Shown: in pieces, positions 32,193 to 46,375 of the stretch
Numbering within the stretch: position 1 is the stretch's first letter
Layout of the letters: each line of letters starts with the position of its first letter
Source of the DNA: Viridothelium virens
Lineage: Eukaryota > Ascomycota > Dothideomycetes > Trypetheliales > Trypetheliaceae
Length of the DNA: 56,306 bases
Direction: 5' to 3'
NCBI GenBank assembly: GCA_010094025.1
Contig: ML991881.1
Location: forward strand, 1 to 56,306
The notes under the pieces: model-generated
What the model saw: only the letters and a program-made list of their open reading frames with translations
What the model was told of the DNA's origin: nothing
Database searches by the model: none
Made by a program: the position numbers and the translations under genes

Positions 32193-33105
32193 CTTTAAAA
32201 AATGATGATAAATGTGTTGCGTTGTTTGCCTGTTGATATCGGCGCCAAACTCTCTCTGTAGCCAAGCCTGGCATGAGACTGACTAGCACCAGTGATTGCA
32301 ATCTGCCCAAACAATCAGCGACCTTGGAGAGCCCGTTCACCAAACAGAGGGCCTTGAGCCAGTGGGAGAAGTGCTAAGTTTAGATCTCGTCGCATTTCCC
32401 CTTCATAGCTCCAATCGCATATATTCTCTCGAGGAAATTTGATCCTGACAGTATATCCAGACTGCTTTTGAGTAGGATTTATATGAAGCTGGATTATCAA
32501 GTCCAAAGGGCTCATGTTGTGCTTTCTCACCCAAAGTGAGCTCGCCAAAGACCAAATTCTGGGTCTGGACAAGGTTATCAGGCTCTAGTAAAATAGACAG
32601 CGACTCAGCAAAAGGTGAGAAAATATCTAACGATCACCCGGAATTCCCAGTACACCTTCTCCTTGTCACGAGTTACTCAAAGAGGACGGCAGTTTTGTGG
32701 GTACGTACAGGTAGATTTGTTCCATCTGCTCCAGCTGACCCATCTCTTCAAACTGAAAGATCTTCTGAAGTCGTGCTTGAGGGTCGGAGATGGGACGACG
32801 GCACGTAGCGATTCACAGTCGCGGCAACAACAAATGGTGGAATGGTCATTTAGACTATGTCTCGAAAGACTTGCATAACCCAGCCAGTCAAATAATTCAT
32901 GGTGCACCGGAATGTGGGTCATCGTTGTGCCTTCTCAGGACTTCCGCAGATTTGTCCTTCAGGGAAGGAGATTTTCATGCTGATTGGTTGACCTCCGGAC
33001 CTTGGCTTCATCGTGTGAAAAAAATGTTTCGATGACCATTCGCAGACATGTCTCCGTATCCTAACCAGACGGGTAGTTCCTGCCATGTCTGAGGTTCCTC
33101 TCTCC
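32193..33105. other. Convergent 3' interval
   Basis: About 0.9 kb between the ends of the secreted orphan and the minus-strand zinc-cluster gene. Short frames only. Nothing recognised. Confidence 0.4.
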
Positions 33106-35488
33106 TTACGGCTCGGTCCCCCACCCTTCAAATAGGCTGTCATACAAGGCTAGATCCACACCCTGTAATATCCAGTCATCTTCCTCCGCTGATAGTCCTG
33201 GTACTATCGGCCGTTCTGCGTCGAGAGGACAGTCGTTTAAGTCTAGGAATCCTTGATCGCTTGTAGTTGCTTGGGACTCTTCGGCTGACCTCATGAAGTC
33301 CAGGTTAGACGGCACCGCCTGCCAGTCGGCGTGCACAGACTGATTACCAATTTGATGGCCGGCGAAAGACGTCGTCGAAGGTGTGTCTTCCCGTCTTCGT
33401 TCTTGTCCTGCCCAATTCGGAGGTGATCTCAACTCGACGCAGTACCCTATGCCTGAGTGTGATGCCTTCGACACCGACCTAGGCCTAGCGTGCTCTTCAC
33501 AAGGTCCATGCACCAACTCTCCATATCTTAAACCACCACCATGCTCAATTTTGACAGTCCCAAAGTGTGGGATATTGACACATAACGTATCAACACCATC
33601 ATTCCCGTTGCCACAACTCATGAGGTCCTGCTCGCCAGACTGGGAGGAAACACTAGCATTGTAGTAGCTGCCTTTGGCAGCGGCCGCCTCAATGGTGAGC
33701 AGACGTCGTAGGATACTAGCAATCTTGCAGGCTATGGCGTCACCATTAGCCTGAACCATCTTCTCCATAATCTGGAGCGTACGTTCCATAAGTCCGCGAT
33801 CGCCAAGCCGCTGGTGGGCAAGAAAATGAAAGACTGTCATACAGTTGCTCGTATCGATCCCATATTGCCCGCGAGCGTCGATGTGGGCGAGACACATTGT
33901 CGTACTTGCGATCAAGGCAAGGAAATCAATACCACGACAATAGGCGGGGGTCGTATTCGAGCCACGGAAACACACAAAGCGCGAAAGTATCTCGCGGCTA
34001 GCATTCACAGCCGTGATTTTGCTATAGTCGTACTTTCGATCAGCTGAGGGTCGCAGCATGTACGGCAGGTGTAGGTGTGCGAGTAAATGAAAGTGCGCAA
34101 ACTGGAGGGTGATGCGAATGCTTTCGCTATATGCGTCTGCATTAAAGCCGGCGATAGTGTTAGCATCAGGAGTAAGCCACCACTCAGGTGGCATTGAGGC
34201 AGCAGCGTCCTGTAACAACTTGTCGATCTCATATGTTGCTTCAAGATTGTGTAAATTCTCTCTGTTGCGCTGAAGAATGAGCCCACCGACGACCACGTCG
34301 ATTCGCTCCATTCGTTCCATAGGCGCGCAGCCCTTCAGAGCGTTTGGAGTGGCAAAGGGACTTTCTTGAGAGCCTGGCGGTAGGCCGAGCATTAAGGAGA
34401 GATAACGGTCTGACATTACTAAGCGGAGCCACATGTACTCCGGGTCGATACGCTCTTGGGTTTCGATGTCAAGCATGTTGACCGCCGGCGGGTTACCCAG
34501 ATGCAGTCCCATCATCTGAGCTATTGCCATGGCTCGACGGTTTGTAAGCCAAGCACGTCGGAGGTTTCCCGCGTTATTCTGATACATACTCTCAATCATA
34601 ATGCATTCAATGCCCTCGAGTGAACCAACGAGGTCGTCGTTGCTGGTCACTAATCTGCTCGCTGTCTCGACAGCGTGAGACATGACTTCACGGTATTTTA
34701 CGTCCAGCCTGCCAGGATGTTTGACAGCTCCTGACGGGATGCTTTGGAGGAAAGAGCCTAGGAGCAAGAGCTTGCGGGCTATAAGAACCGGATGGGATCC
34801 TGGGGGAGGCAGCCGCAGAATTTCTTGTTGAGACGGCATTTTCCTGCTTAGGAAACTAGAGTACGGTATGCACACTATGCCGTGGAAGAGCGCTGAGATC
34901 CCGACGGTGAAGCTCGTCATGAGATCGAGCTCATGCTGGCTAGGCCACGCAGCAAGGAGGGTGCTGCATAGTTCATCGTATCCCCGTTTGGTCTGAATGT
35001 TCGGGCCTGCACAAGTTTGGGTACCAGAAACTGAGGTATTCGGAAATGCAGAAGCATTCCGCGTATCGCTACCGATACTACACTATTTCTTCCATGAGAA
35101 CTGATGCAAGCACGAAGCTCTGCGACAAGAGATAGATACTCACTGTTGTCTTCCTCGTGCTATCTTGCGTTTCATGGGGTAGCCAGCTCGGTGGATTAGG
35201 AACAGCTTGTTCGGCCAGTTGCTCGACCAACGCTTCGACTCGGTCACGCCGGTCTAGCCTGTATCTGTCCGGCTTACTATTTGCCACTTCTGCCTCAGGA
35301 AATTCTTGACTGATGCACTTGACTCGACGGCTCCTGCATCCGTCACAGATTGATTCATTCAGGGTCACAAAGGTACATCGGATCTTGCGTCGCTTGCACT
35401 CCCAGCAACTTTGAGTGCCTTTGCGGACCTTCCTTTTCTTGAGTGCCGGTGGCCCTTCCGTCTCGCGGTTGGCGCGTTTTTCTTCCAT
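33106..35488 (-). CDS. Zn2Cys6 transcription factor with fungal-specific regulatory domain
   Basis: Two exons, 35144-35488 and 33106-34992, give a 743-residue frame. The 151-bp intron (34993-35143, GTGAGT...TTCAG) keeps phase. The zinc cluster uses Cys28, 31, 38, 48, 51 and 58 (spacing 2-6-9-2-6), preceded by a Lys/Arg-rich nuclear signal (LKKRKVRKG). After a linker (ELCSTLLAAWPSQHELDLM) comes the middle homology region with the hallmark YMWLRLVMSDRYLSLMLGLP. It ends in an acidic segment (LSAEEDDWILQGVDLALYDS) suited to activation. Met at 35488 was chosen because it lies just before the basic region; the frame stays open to an upstream Met at 35689. It is divergent from an NmrA-like oxidoreductase 446 bp away, so the pair may be co-regulated. 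Confidence 0.87.
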
Positions 35489-35934
35489 TGCATCCTGAGA
35501 GATACCCGCCTCGGCGGTACAAGACGAATCGCGAGAAGATAACAAAATATCCTGCCCAGTGCGGATCGTTGCCACGGCCGTGGTGGAGTGGACAGAAGAG
35601 TAAGTTAATACTGTAACATGGCGGCGATGCCGCATTGCTACGTCCGCCGCGGCGGACGAGCGATGGCTGGGCAGATACCTCTGCAACATAGCAGAAGAGA
35701 GGTCCGCGGTCGTAGACCCAATGGATGAAGCTAGCTATGCGAGACATTGTCATCGTAAAAGAACGATCTTAGTTTTTGGTAGATCTTCATAGCCAAGATA
35801 TCAGGCAAATATAAATACTTCCTTTGCTCTCTCATGTCCGTCGCTCCAAAAATTGCTTTCGAAAATTTGCACTTAACCGGTATCACGTCGCTATTTCAAG
35901 ACTCGGGTCGAACCTTTATTCTTGCATAGACACA
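35489..35934. promoter_or_regulatory. Divergent promoter between zinc-cluster factor and NmrA-like oxidoreductase
   Basis: 446 bp shared by two outward-facing genes. It holds the upstream in-frame extension of the regulator (to 35689) and AT-rich sequence near 35800-35825. A CCGCGGCGG motif at about 35648-35656 resembles the CGG triplets bound by zinc-cluster dimers, but this is only a visual match. Confidence 0.4.
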
Positions 35935-37171
35935 ATGGTCAAAATAGCCGTAGCAGGCGGCTCAGGGCGTGCGCCATTGCGAATTCAAGGCAAAAACAAA
36001 CCACACTAACTTATCTTCTAGAGGTTGCTAGGGAAGTAATCGATACTTTACTCGCTACAAATAAACACTATATCGCCATCTTGAGCAGGAGTGTGAGCAT
36101 CCTCTCTACTCTCTTACACCACACTACTTATCGCTGACAGAGCTTAGGAGGCTTCTTTGAAAGACGCTCCGTCAGGGGTTCGTTGGCGTGTTGTAAATTA
36201 TGACGACCAGGGTGATTTGGTAGAAGCTTTGCGAGGAACTCACACTCTTTTATCCTTTCTTCAGCTCCTTTCAGATCCGGAAGGCAGGTCGCAGAAGAAT
36301 CTCATCGACGCTGCAATTGCTGCTGGCGTGAAACGCTTCGCGCCGAGCGAGTATGGAAGGTAATCTATCTCGGACAGTGACGTATCCGTTGTGAGGTTGC
36401 AGCTGATGGATCCGTAGTGCTGGCACGATCAATATGCCCTGGTGGGCTGGGAAAGAGAATACCAGGGAGTATCTGAGAAAGGTCAACAGGAACAAAAAAG
36501 TGAGACGTTACGACATAACCTTCATGCAGGCCTAAGCCTAACGTTCTCACAGGTCCTTGAATACATCCTTTTCCAGCCCGGGCTATTCTTAGACTACCTT
36601 GCCTTTCCCTACAAAACAGCAAAGCACGTCGACCCGCTGCAAAGCGTCTTTGACTATTATAATGGCCGTGCGATCGTGGTAGACGGCCATGAGGATGCCA
36701 TTATGACGCTAACCACGGTTGGTGACGTTGCTGCTATTGTCGCTAGAGCAGTCGACTACGAGGGCGAGTGGCCTGAGATTGGCGGCATCAGGGGCAATAG
36801 AGTGACATTCTCTCAAGTTATTCAGATCGGCGAGAAAATTCGAGGTGTGCTTCTACTATTGCTCACCCTAACAGAACATCAAGTCTTGTTAACATGAGAT
36901 TATGGTAGGCCGTCCATTTACTGTCGACAACGCTAAGAAAGAGGATTTGGAATCCGGAACCCTGAACACATCATGGGCATTAGAAAAACGACATCCAGCT
37001 GTTTCCGAAGAGCAGTATGCCGGTTTTGGGAAGACGGTGTCTATCGGCATCCTTCTCAGTAGCATAAAGGGTGCTTGCGATGTGTCAGATGAACTGAATC
37101 AGCTGTTTCCTGATTACAGTTTCAACAAAATTGAGGACTTTCTCACCAGAGTTTGGAAGGGAAAGCCATAA
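35935..37171 (+). CDS. NmrA-like / isoflavone-reductase-like NAD(P)-binding oxidoreductase
   Basis: Six exons: 35935-35968, 36022-36092, 36148-36359, 36418-36499, 36553-36844 and 36909-37171. The joined protein is 317 residues. The N-terminus has the dinucleotide-binding motif AVAGGSGQVAREVIDTLL, completed by splicing. The first donor is GTGCGC. The middle shows GVKRFAPSEYG, the usual active-site neighbourhood of atypical short-chain dehydrogenases. Later blocks are VLEYILFQPGLFLDYLAFP and LTTVGDVAAIVARAVDYEGE, as in the family. Members reduce small phenolic or secondary-metabolite substrates, and some act as redox sensors without catalysis. The substrate is unknown. All five joins keep frame, so the gene looks intact. 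Confidence 0.85.
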
Positions 37172-38267
37172 TGGCCGCCCCAGCTAAAGGAGTTGTGTGG
37201 CAGGATGTTCGAAAGAGGCACTCGTGAAATTTACGCTGATAGCCATCTTACCATAAGTCAATCATAGCTCGGTATAGATCTTGACAGAATTTTTGTTATG
37301 GAGTGTATATATCTGGTTGAGCTTTTAGCCATGAGAGCGTCTCCAAAAATGTGACTGACAGTCTCAAGAGTCAGGGAAACCTATTTGATCGGCGCTCTTC
37401 AACCCGGAAGCATGGGATTTGGCCATCCATTAAGTATTGGGTAAGTGATGCTCGTCGCACCTCTAAAGCTTCTCGGATAATCTCTGGGGTTCTTCGTAAG
37501 CAGACTTGGATTGTATCTCGGCCAAATATGTAGGAAGAATCTTATCCCCACGTATGGGCGATGGGGATAGACCTTGGTCTTTATCATGTTTATGACCGTC
37601 ACTACGTTTGGCCTCGCAATCTTCTTTGTCCCAAAGTCGTTTGAGTCAGTACCTAGGTAGGATCATATACTAATACGAAGTATGCAGATACGCTCCGCGA
37701 GCTTCAATTGTGCAGAACATCAACCCTCCAAAGATTAGAAAGCCGTGCAACAGCCTATAACAGACGTTTTCCTCAGGAAAAGGACAGAGAACGAATATGT
37801 GTTCTGGGAATGTAGATTTTGGCTCTTTTGCTCCATCACGTGTACGGAGAAACACGATTCTGGCGACAGCCAAGGGAGGAGTCATCGCAAAAGCTTCACT
37901 TCAATGATCGCCAATTTTACGCCACCGCAACAACGAACACTGCCTATGGAAGACATCTCGTTTAAAAGCGGGTTGCAAGACTTCAATTAAGTCGCAGGAG
38001 AACAGCACGAGGGCGGCGCGTAAGATATTAAATCATTACACGCAGCAAATGAGGGAATGCAATAAATCTTGACAAATCCTCCGTAGTACTTGCCTGAGGA
38101 CTGTGAAAGTGAAAAGAGACTTCAAAGCTCTTGGAATACACCTTAAAAGCCCCAGTACTGAAAAGGGAGGTCACTCAGCCTATAATCAACGCCAGAGATC
38201 ATTGCCTTGGGGTATCTCGAACTTCATCTATCCCATCCGGAACCAAACGCCGAGGGAATGTGTAGGA
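37172..38267. other. Convergent interval, no gene seen
   Basis: About 1.1 kb between the ends of the NmrA-like gene and the minus-strand LRP1-like gene. Short frames without motifs. Nothing supported. Confidence 0.4.
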
Positions 38268-38931
38268 TCACGAGGCCGAAGGAGGTCCCACATCACTCCC
38301 AGGCACATTCTTCATCCATTTCTCGACCGTCAGCCTTCGCTTCTTCTGCTCTCTTCTTTCTGCTCTGTCTGCTTTCTCCTCCTGCGCTGCCCGCTTGTTC
38401 CACTTCCTCTTGATCTCGGCATCTTCAGGCGATTCCTCATAACGGGCCTGTCGCACACCCGCCGTCACGAATCGCCGCGCGGCATCTTTGTCCACGGTCA
38501 ACTTTGGTTTGCTCGTCTCGGGAGGGTCGGGGTTCTCGACTTTGTAGACTTTTTGGAAGTATTGTTTCACGCGAGCGAGCTCGCTGAAGACTGGATGTTC
38601 CTTGGCATTAGTACCTTTCAAACGGAGGTAGGCTGAAAGTGTTGTTAGCGTCGATTGTCTGAAAGTAGCTGTGGAGTCGAGGAGATAGACAACAGTTGTA
38701 GATGGACTCACAGAATAGTATGGATTCGATAGCATATGTAACGAAGATGTAAAACTTTGCCTTGTCGAGTACTGGCATTTTGTTCGTAGTTTCGGATAGA
38801 GCTTGACTGACGACTGGGTCCAGTGCTGCTTCGAGTTTGTCAATGTTGCCCTCGAGTCCGTCTAGCAGTGAGCCGATGTCTGTCGCGTCGAGAGAGTCTC
38901 GAGCGGACTGAACAGCGTTCAATTGCGCCAT
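38268..38931 (-). CDS. Nuclear exosome cofactor Rrp47/LRP1 (C1D family)
   Basis: Two exons, 38712-38931 and 38268-38632, with a 79-bp intron (38633-38711). The joined protein is 194 residues. The N-terminal Sas10/C1D domain includes LLDGLEGNIDKLEAALDPVV, KMPVLDKAKFYIFVTYAIES and, after the splice, FSYLRLKGTNAKEHPVFSEL, with ARVKQYFQKV following. In yeast this protein binds Rrp6 and aids 3' processing of rRNA and small RNAs in the nucleus. The C-terminal half is Lys/Arg/Glu-rich, consistent with RNA binding. The start is the first Met before the domain. The adjacent pantoate reductase starts 316 bp away on the other strand. Confidence 0.88.
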
Positions 38932-39247
38932 AATTGAATCTGTCGAGGTTGACGAAACCTGCGTCGATCGCGGTGAGCGGAAGTGAAGATATCTAGGATC
39001 AATCGCGGGGATGACTAAGGTAAGCTCTAATCCCCCAAACAATGACGGCATCGACAAAACTCCGAGCTCGCGAGCGACGAAAATATTCTATCCCCTCTTG
39101 TATTGTAATTATCTTTGTCGAAGAGATAGATGTCATTGGCTTTCCATCCTGTCGCTCCTTACACCTTTAGTAACGCCCTCGCGGCTTCTCTGGCGAGGAC
39201 CGTCACGGGTTTTATCATGCTTCCAAGGTAGCATTGGCTACTTCCGC
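38932..39247. promoter_or_regulatory. Divergent promoter region, LRP1-like and pantoate reductase
   Basis: 316 bp between two outward-facing starts. An open frame crosses it in phase with the reductase exon, so a longer reductase N-terminus (Met at 39011) is possible but would overlap the promoter. Confidence 0.4.
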
Positions 39248-40811
39248 ATGACCTTCTCACATTCTTCAAGGCAGCAGAAGGGTTGGTGGCGACGCGAGTA
39301 AGTGTGATAATTGCATCCGCTCTGGCCCCTTAAATCGTAGTGCTTATGAAATTAGTGAGGACGAAAGCGAGTCCGAGACTCGAGAGGAACGACCGCGAAG
39401 ATTCATTCCGGGTGTCTACGCCTATCAGCCCTTGTCCCACGTATCGCGACGCATACATGTACTCGGTACGGGAAGTGTTGGAAAACTTGTAGCCCACTGT
39501 CTTCGAAGCATTTCCAATCCGCCTCCAGTGACCCTCATATTCCACAGGAGAGGACTTATTGAAGCTTGGAGACAAGAAGATGAGAGCATCAAAATTACAA
39601 CGGATGGAATCACCGAGGCTAAGATGGGTTACGACATCGAACTATCTATATCTCCAGAAATCGAGCATGGAAGAATAGTCAAAGCAAATAGCTTCCGACC
39701 GAATTGTGGAGAGGACGCGACAAGTGAAGGGGAGGTCAGTGCAGAAACGAATACAGAGCAAGAGAAAGGTAATTCGGGAAAGGGATCAGGCCGGTCGCGA
39801 CCAGGATATGAGTCGGATGAGCCCATTCATAATCTCATTGTTTGTGTCAAGACATACCAGACCGTCTCCTCGCTTCTAGGCCTACGCCACCGCCTGACCG
39901 TCAACTCCACAATCTGCTTTCTACAGAATGGCATGGGCGTCATGGACGAAGTCAATGAGAGAGTATTCCCGGACGAAACCACCCGTCCCGCTTATATGTT
40001 TGGTATTGTCTCACACGGCGTACACGTTGATCCCCAGTTCAACTTCTCCGCAACCCACGCCGGCTTTGGGACGATCCAATTAGGGATCATGCCACGATAC
40101 AGTATAGCCGAGCCCTCCTCAAACGCTCCTTTACCAATCGATGACAACGACGATGACTACCTAAGCGACAGTCCCTCCCTCGACCCCCTGCACTCGCGCC
40201 CTCCCCAACCCTCCTCCTCCCCCCTAGAAAAGAAAGAAGTCATCTGGTCCACCACCTCCCGATACACCCTCCGTACCCTAACCCGCGTCCCCGTCCTCTG
40301 CGCCGTCGGCCTCTCGCCACACGACCTGCACGTCGCACAGCTCGAAAAGCTCGCCGTCAACAGCATCATCAATCCGCTGACGGCGCTGCTCGACGGGCGC
40401 AACGGCGTGCTGCTCTTCAACTACGCGCTGTCGCGCACCATGCGGCTGCTGCTGGCCGAGACGAGCCTGGTGCTGCGCTCGCTGCCGGAGCTGCAGGGGA
40501 TGCCGAACCTGCGGCTGAAGTTCGGCCCGGATCGGCTGGAGACGCTGGTGGTGTCCGCCGCGAATACGACGGCGGAGAATGTGAGCAGCATGTTGGCGGA
40601 TGTGAGGGCGGGCCGGCAGACGGAGGTGGAGTATATCAATGGGTATATTGTGAAGAGGGGGGAGGAGTTGGGGATTCGGTGTGCGATGAATTATTTGGTG
40701 ATGCAGATGGTGCGGGGGAAGAGCAACATGACGAAGCGGGAGGTGGCGGATGAGGTGCCGATGGTGGGGAGTGAGGAATTCGAGACGAGGAAGATGATGA
40801 TGAAGTTGTGA
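39248..40811 (+). CDS. 2-dehydropantoate 2-reductase (ApbA/PanE family)
   Basis: Two exons, 39248-39297 and 39341-40811, with a 43-bp intron. The joined protein is 506 residues. It reduces ketopantoate to pantoate with NADPH in pantothenate/CoA synthesis, if orthologous. The Rossmann motif is RIHVLGTGSVGKLVAHCLRS. The substrate domain carries FLQNGMGVMDEV and the catalytic-lysine block EKLAVNSIINPLTALLDGRN, diagnostic of the family. The length is well above bacterial PanE (about 300) because of an acidic N-terminal extension (EISEDESESETREERP) and low-complexity inserts near residues 160-190 and 305-345. The segment 40140-40260 is very rich in C, and 40320-40790 turns G-rich. Several fungal paralogues exist, so the substrate may differ. 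Confidence 0.85.
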
Positions 40812-41083
40812 GTAAACGTATGTCTATACATGGAGATATTGTACCCTAGCTATGTTTGAGACTTTATATATATTTGGGAGGGAAGACGACACCCACGGGA
40901 AAACGGTCATATGAATATAGTCTATTGAGAAATCCTGTTATCTGAGTCTATATAAAGGTGCTGCTCAACTCATGACTTCAAGTCTGCAGTTGATGATAAT
41001 ACAGTTGCAAGGAAACACTTTTCTTCCTAGCCTATCCAAGCAATCCTAGATACACCAGGCTCCTATCCTCTCGACATTCGAAT
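40812..41083. other. Convergent 3' interval between pantoate reductase and ATP sulfurylase
   Basis: 272 bp separate the two stops. TATATATAT-like sequence near 40865-40875 would suit 3'-end processing signals. No gene. Confidence 0.4.
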
Positions 41084-44271
<3,188 letters not shown>

Positions 44272-45168
44272 TCAAGCAATCTGCAGCCTCTCATTGACTG
44301 AGCGATTGAGACTCTCCTCTTCCTCCTTGGCTTCCTGTGCAGCCAAAAGTTGCGCATACCGGGATTTCTTGTTGTGAATCCCGCATTCGGTCTTCGGCCG
44401 TCCTTTCCATCGTCCCGACCGCTCACCCTCACCATTGGCGACAGGCTGGGTCGAATGCCAGTCGCCGATGCTCTTATATCCTCGGTCCAGGAGCTCGTTG
44501 TACGGCACGTCATTTTCAAAGATGTAGTTCTGGACCTGGTCGAAGGTCCAATTGGCCAGGGGGTTGACCTTGACTACGCCCGTGTCGTCCACTTCGATGA
44601 CGTCTAGGTATGCGCGCTTACCACCTTGACTTCTCCGCCGTCCAGTCAGAACTGCTTTGACTTGGAGATCTGCATAAGCTCGTTGCTGTGGCTCGATCTT
44701 GGCAATCCAGTCGTAGAGATCCTCACTCGACTCCCAAAGGTGTATGCCATATTTGGCGGAGAACTCTTCCGGCGTCTCAACTGCTGCAGGTTTGTAGATG
44801 TGGATGTTGACATTCGAGTACTTCTTCTTGATCTTATCGACCAACGCGAGTGTCTCAGTGAAGTGGTGTAGGGTGTCCAAGAAGATGAGATCAGCCTGAG
44901 ACTTGATGGGAGAATGGAGCTTCGAGAGCATGTCAAGAGTAACGAGACCACTGAGACCAAAAGCAGTCGTTTGGTAAAGCGAGGGCAAGGTGGTAAGACA
45001 CCATTGGAGGATATCCTGAGGCTCAAGCTGTTTTAATTGCTGGTTGATGAACCTAAGATGTGGTTTGGTGAAGAATATCTCGGCAAAGTTTGCATGGCTC
45101 GACGAAGCACTGGCGTATCCAGATTCTTCTTTGCGGGGAGTCTCTTCCCACTCTGACGAGGAAAGCAT
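44272..45168 (-). CDS. Phosphoadenosine phosphosulfate (PAPS) reductase
   Basis: Single-exon frame of 298 residues. It reduces PAPS to sulfite with thioredoxin in assimilatory sulfate reduction. The nucleotide-binding loop reads FGLSGLVTLDMLSKL; DLIFLDTLHHFTETLALVDK matches the PP-loop family second block. Then come ETPEEFSAKYGIHLWE and AVLTGRRRSQGGKRAYLDVI. The C-terminal catalytic cysteine lies in the diagnostic RPKTECGIHNKK. The N-terminus is Ser/Glu-rich with the first Met at 45168. It lies upstream of, and in the same direction as, ATP sulfurylase with 956 bp between them. The sulfate-assimilation genes are therefore clustered here, though separately promoted. Confidence 0.95.
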   Translation of the reverse strand: MLSSSEWEETPRKEESGYASASSSHANFAEIFFTKPHLRFINQQLKQLEPQDILQWCLTTLPSLYQTTAFGLSGLVTLDMLSKLHSPIKSQADLIFLDTLHHFTETLALVDKIKKKYSNVNIHIYKPAAVETPEEFSAKYGIHLWESSEDLYDWIAKIEPQQRAYADLQVKAVLTGRRRSQGGKRAYLDVIEVDDTGVVKVNPLANWTFDQVQNYIFENDVPYNELLDRGYKSIGDWHSTQPVANGEGERSGRWKGRPKTECGIHNKKSRYAQLLAAQEAKEEEESLNRSVNERLQIA

Positions 45169-45770
45169 GGTGGGATGGTGGATTGCCTGAATAGGCTAAC
45201 GGATTGCAAGGCTAGGCTGTAGTGTATGTAGACTCGATATTGCCGACTTTGGTGGAGAAATTTATAAGACAAAGCACAAATGCTGCGACAACGACACCTT
45301 TAGAGGAAAAGAGGCTCGATGAATGAAGAGAAAGGTCGTCGGATGCCGAAGCTCACAGATATATCTGTCGCTCGCAGCCATGGTGGGCAATCTTTGAAAT
45401 CTGAATTTCTCATTGCGGCTTCTGATCGAGCACGCAATTTTAGCGCGGTCTGGCTTTTGCCTGAAGCTCACAATGCGCGGCCAATGGAACCCAAACAATG
45501 TAAGCAAAGATGACAAAAGTCAGTTACACGTTTAGCCGATTTCGGAGGCAAAAAATGCCGTTGACCGCTTAGAGCCTCACCTAATGCGTGGAGCTAGCTC
45601 CGTCTTCTCCAGATTCACCATGGCCCGCTCTTGATCTCTGACGTTAGAGCCGTGCGATTGCTGCACTCATGATGACATCAGGCAGCGCCGTTCGGTGATT
45701 CGTCTTGCAAAACACGGCGCCGCAATTTATATCTGTCCTGATTGACTTTGCGCATCGCCGGAGTCGCATG

Positions 45771-45802
<32 letters not shown>

Positions 45803-46375
45803 GGGTAGAGCCGCGGTGCCAGCGGGGCTGCATCATGCAGGTGCCAACGGCGGCCGAGATCTGGTAAATCTGGTGGGATGAGTGGTGAGCCCTATAAAGC
45901 CCTGCATCGATGGCGTGCTTGCGGACAAAAGAACCTTAATCGGGCAAAAGCCTCACCATTCTTACCGTTCTGCACAAAGATGCAATGAGGGCACTATGAA
46001 TAAACCAAATGAATTCTGAACACATGTACGTAGTGTACGCATGCAGCCGAGTAATTATCCGTTTCGTGTACTTATGATATTGGAAATCAAATCTGATGCG
46101 CCACGTGCTTTGTCACATGCCTGGACATGAAACCTGGAAGTAACCCTGTCGCAATGCGAACCTACCGACTAATCACCGCACACATTTTACTAATCCAGGT
46201 CAGCCCTTGGCGTTATACCACTGTGGGATTCATGATTACTTCTATTCAAATGCAGCCCCAATTATTCGTCCTTTCAGAGAATGCTCGCTGCGCTGACAGT
46301 CCAGAGACAAATGCCCGCTTCTCCATGCTATTTGATGTACACGTCCTAATACAGACCAACCCCTTCACTGCCTTC
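45169..46375. other. Intergenic between PAPS reductase start and MFS transporter end
   Basis: 1.2 kb. Contains the promoter of PAPS reductase, a CCAAT box near 45480-45485, and a homopolymer of 27 A at 45776-45802. A plus-strand frame at 46127-46753 is largely antisense to the transporter and was not accepted as a gene. Confidence 0.45.
45776..45802 (+). repeat. Homopolymeric A tract of 27
   Basis: Uninterrupted run of 27 A between GTTTGT and GGGTAGAG. Could be a slipped promoter poly(dA:dT) element, or the tail of a retroposed sequence. No flanking target-site duplication was recognised. Confidence 0.9.
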
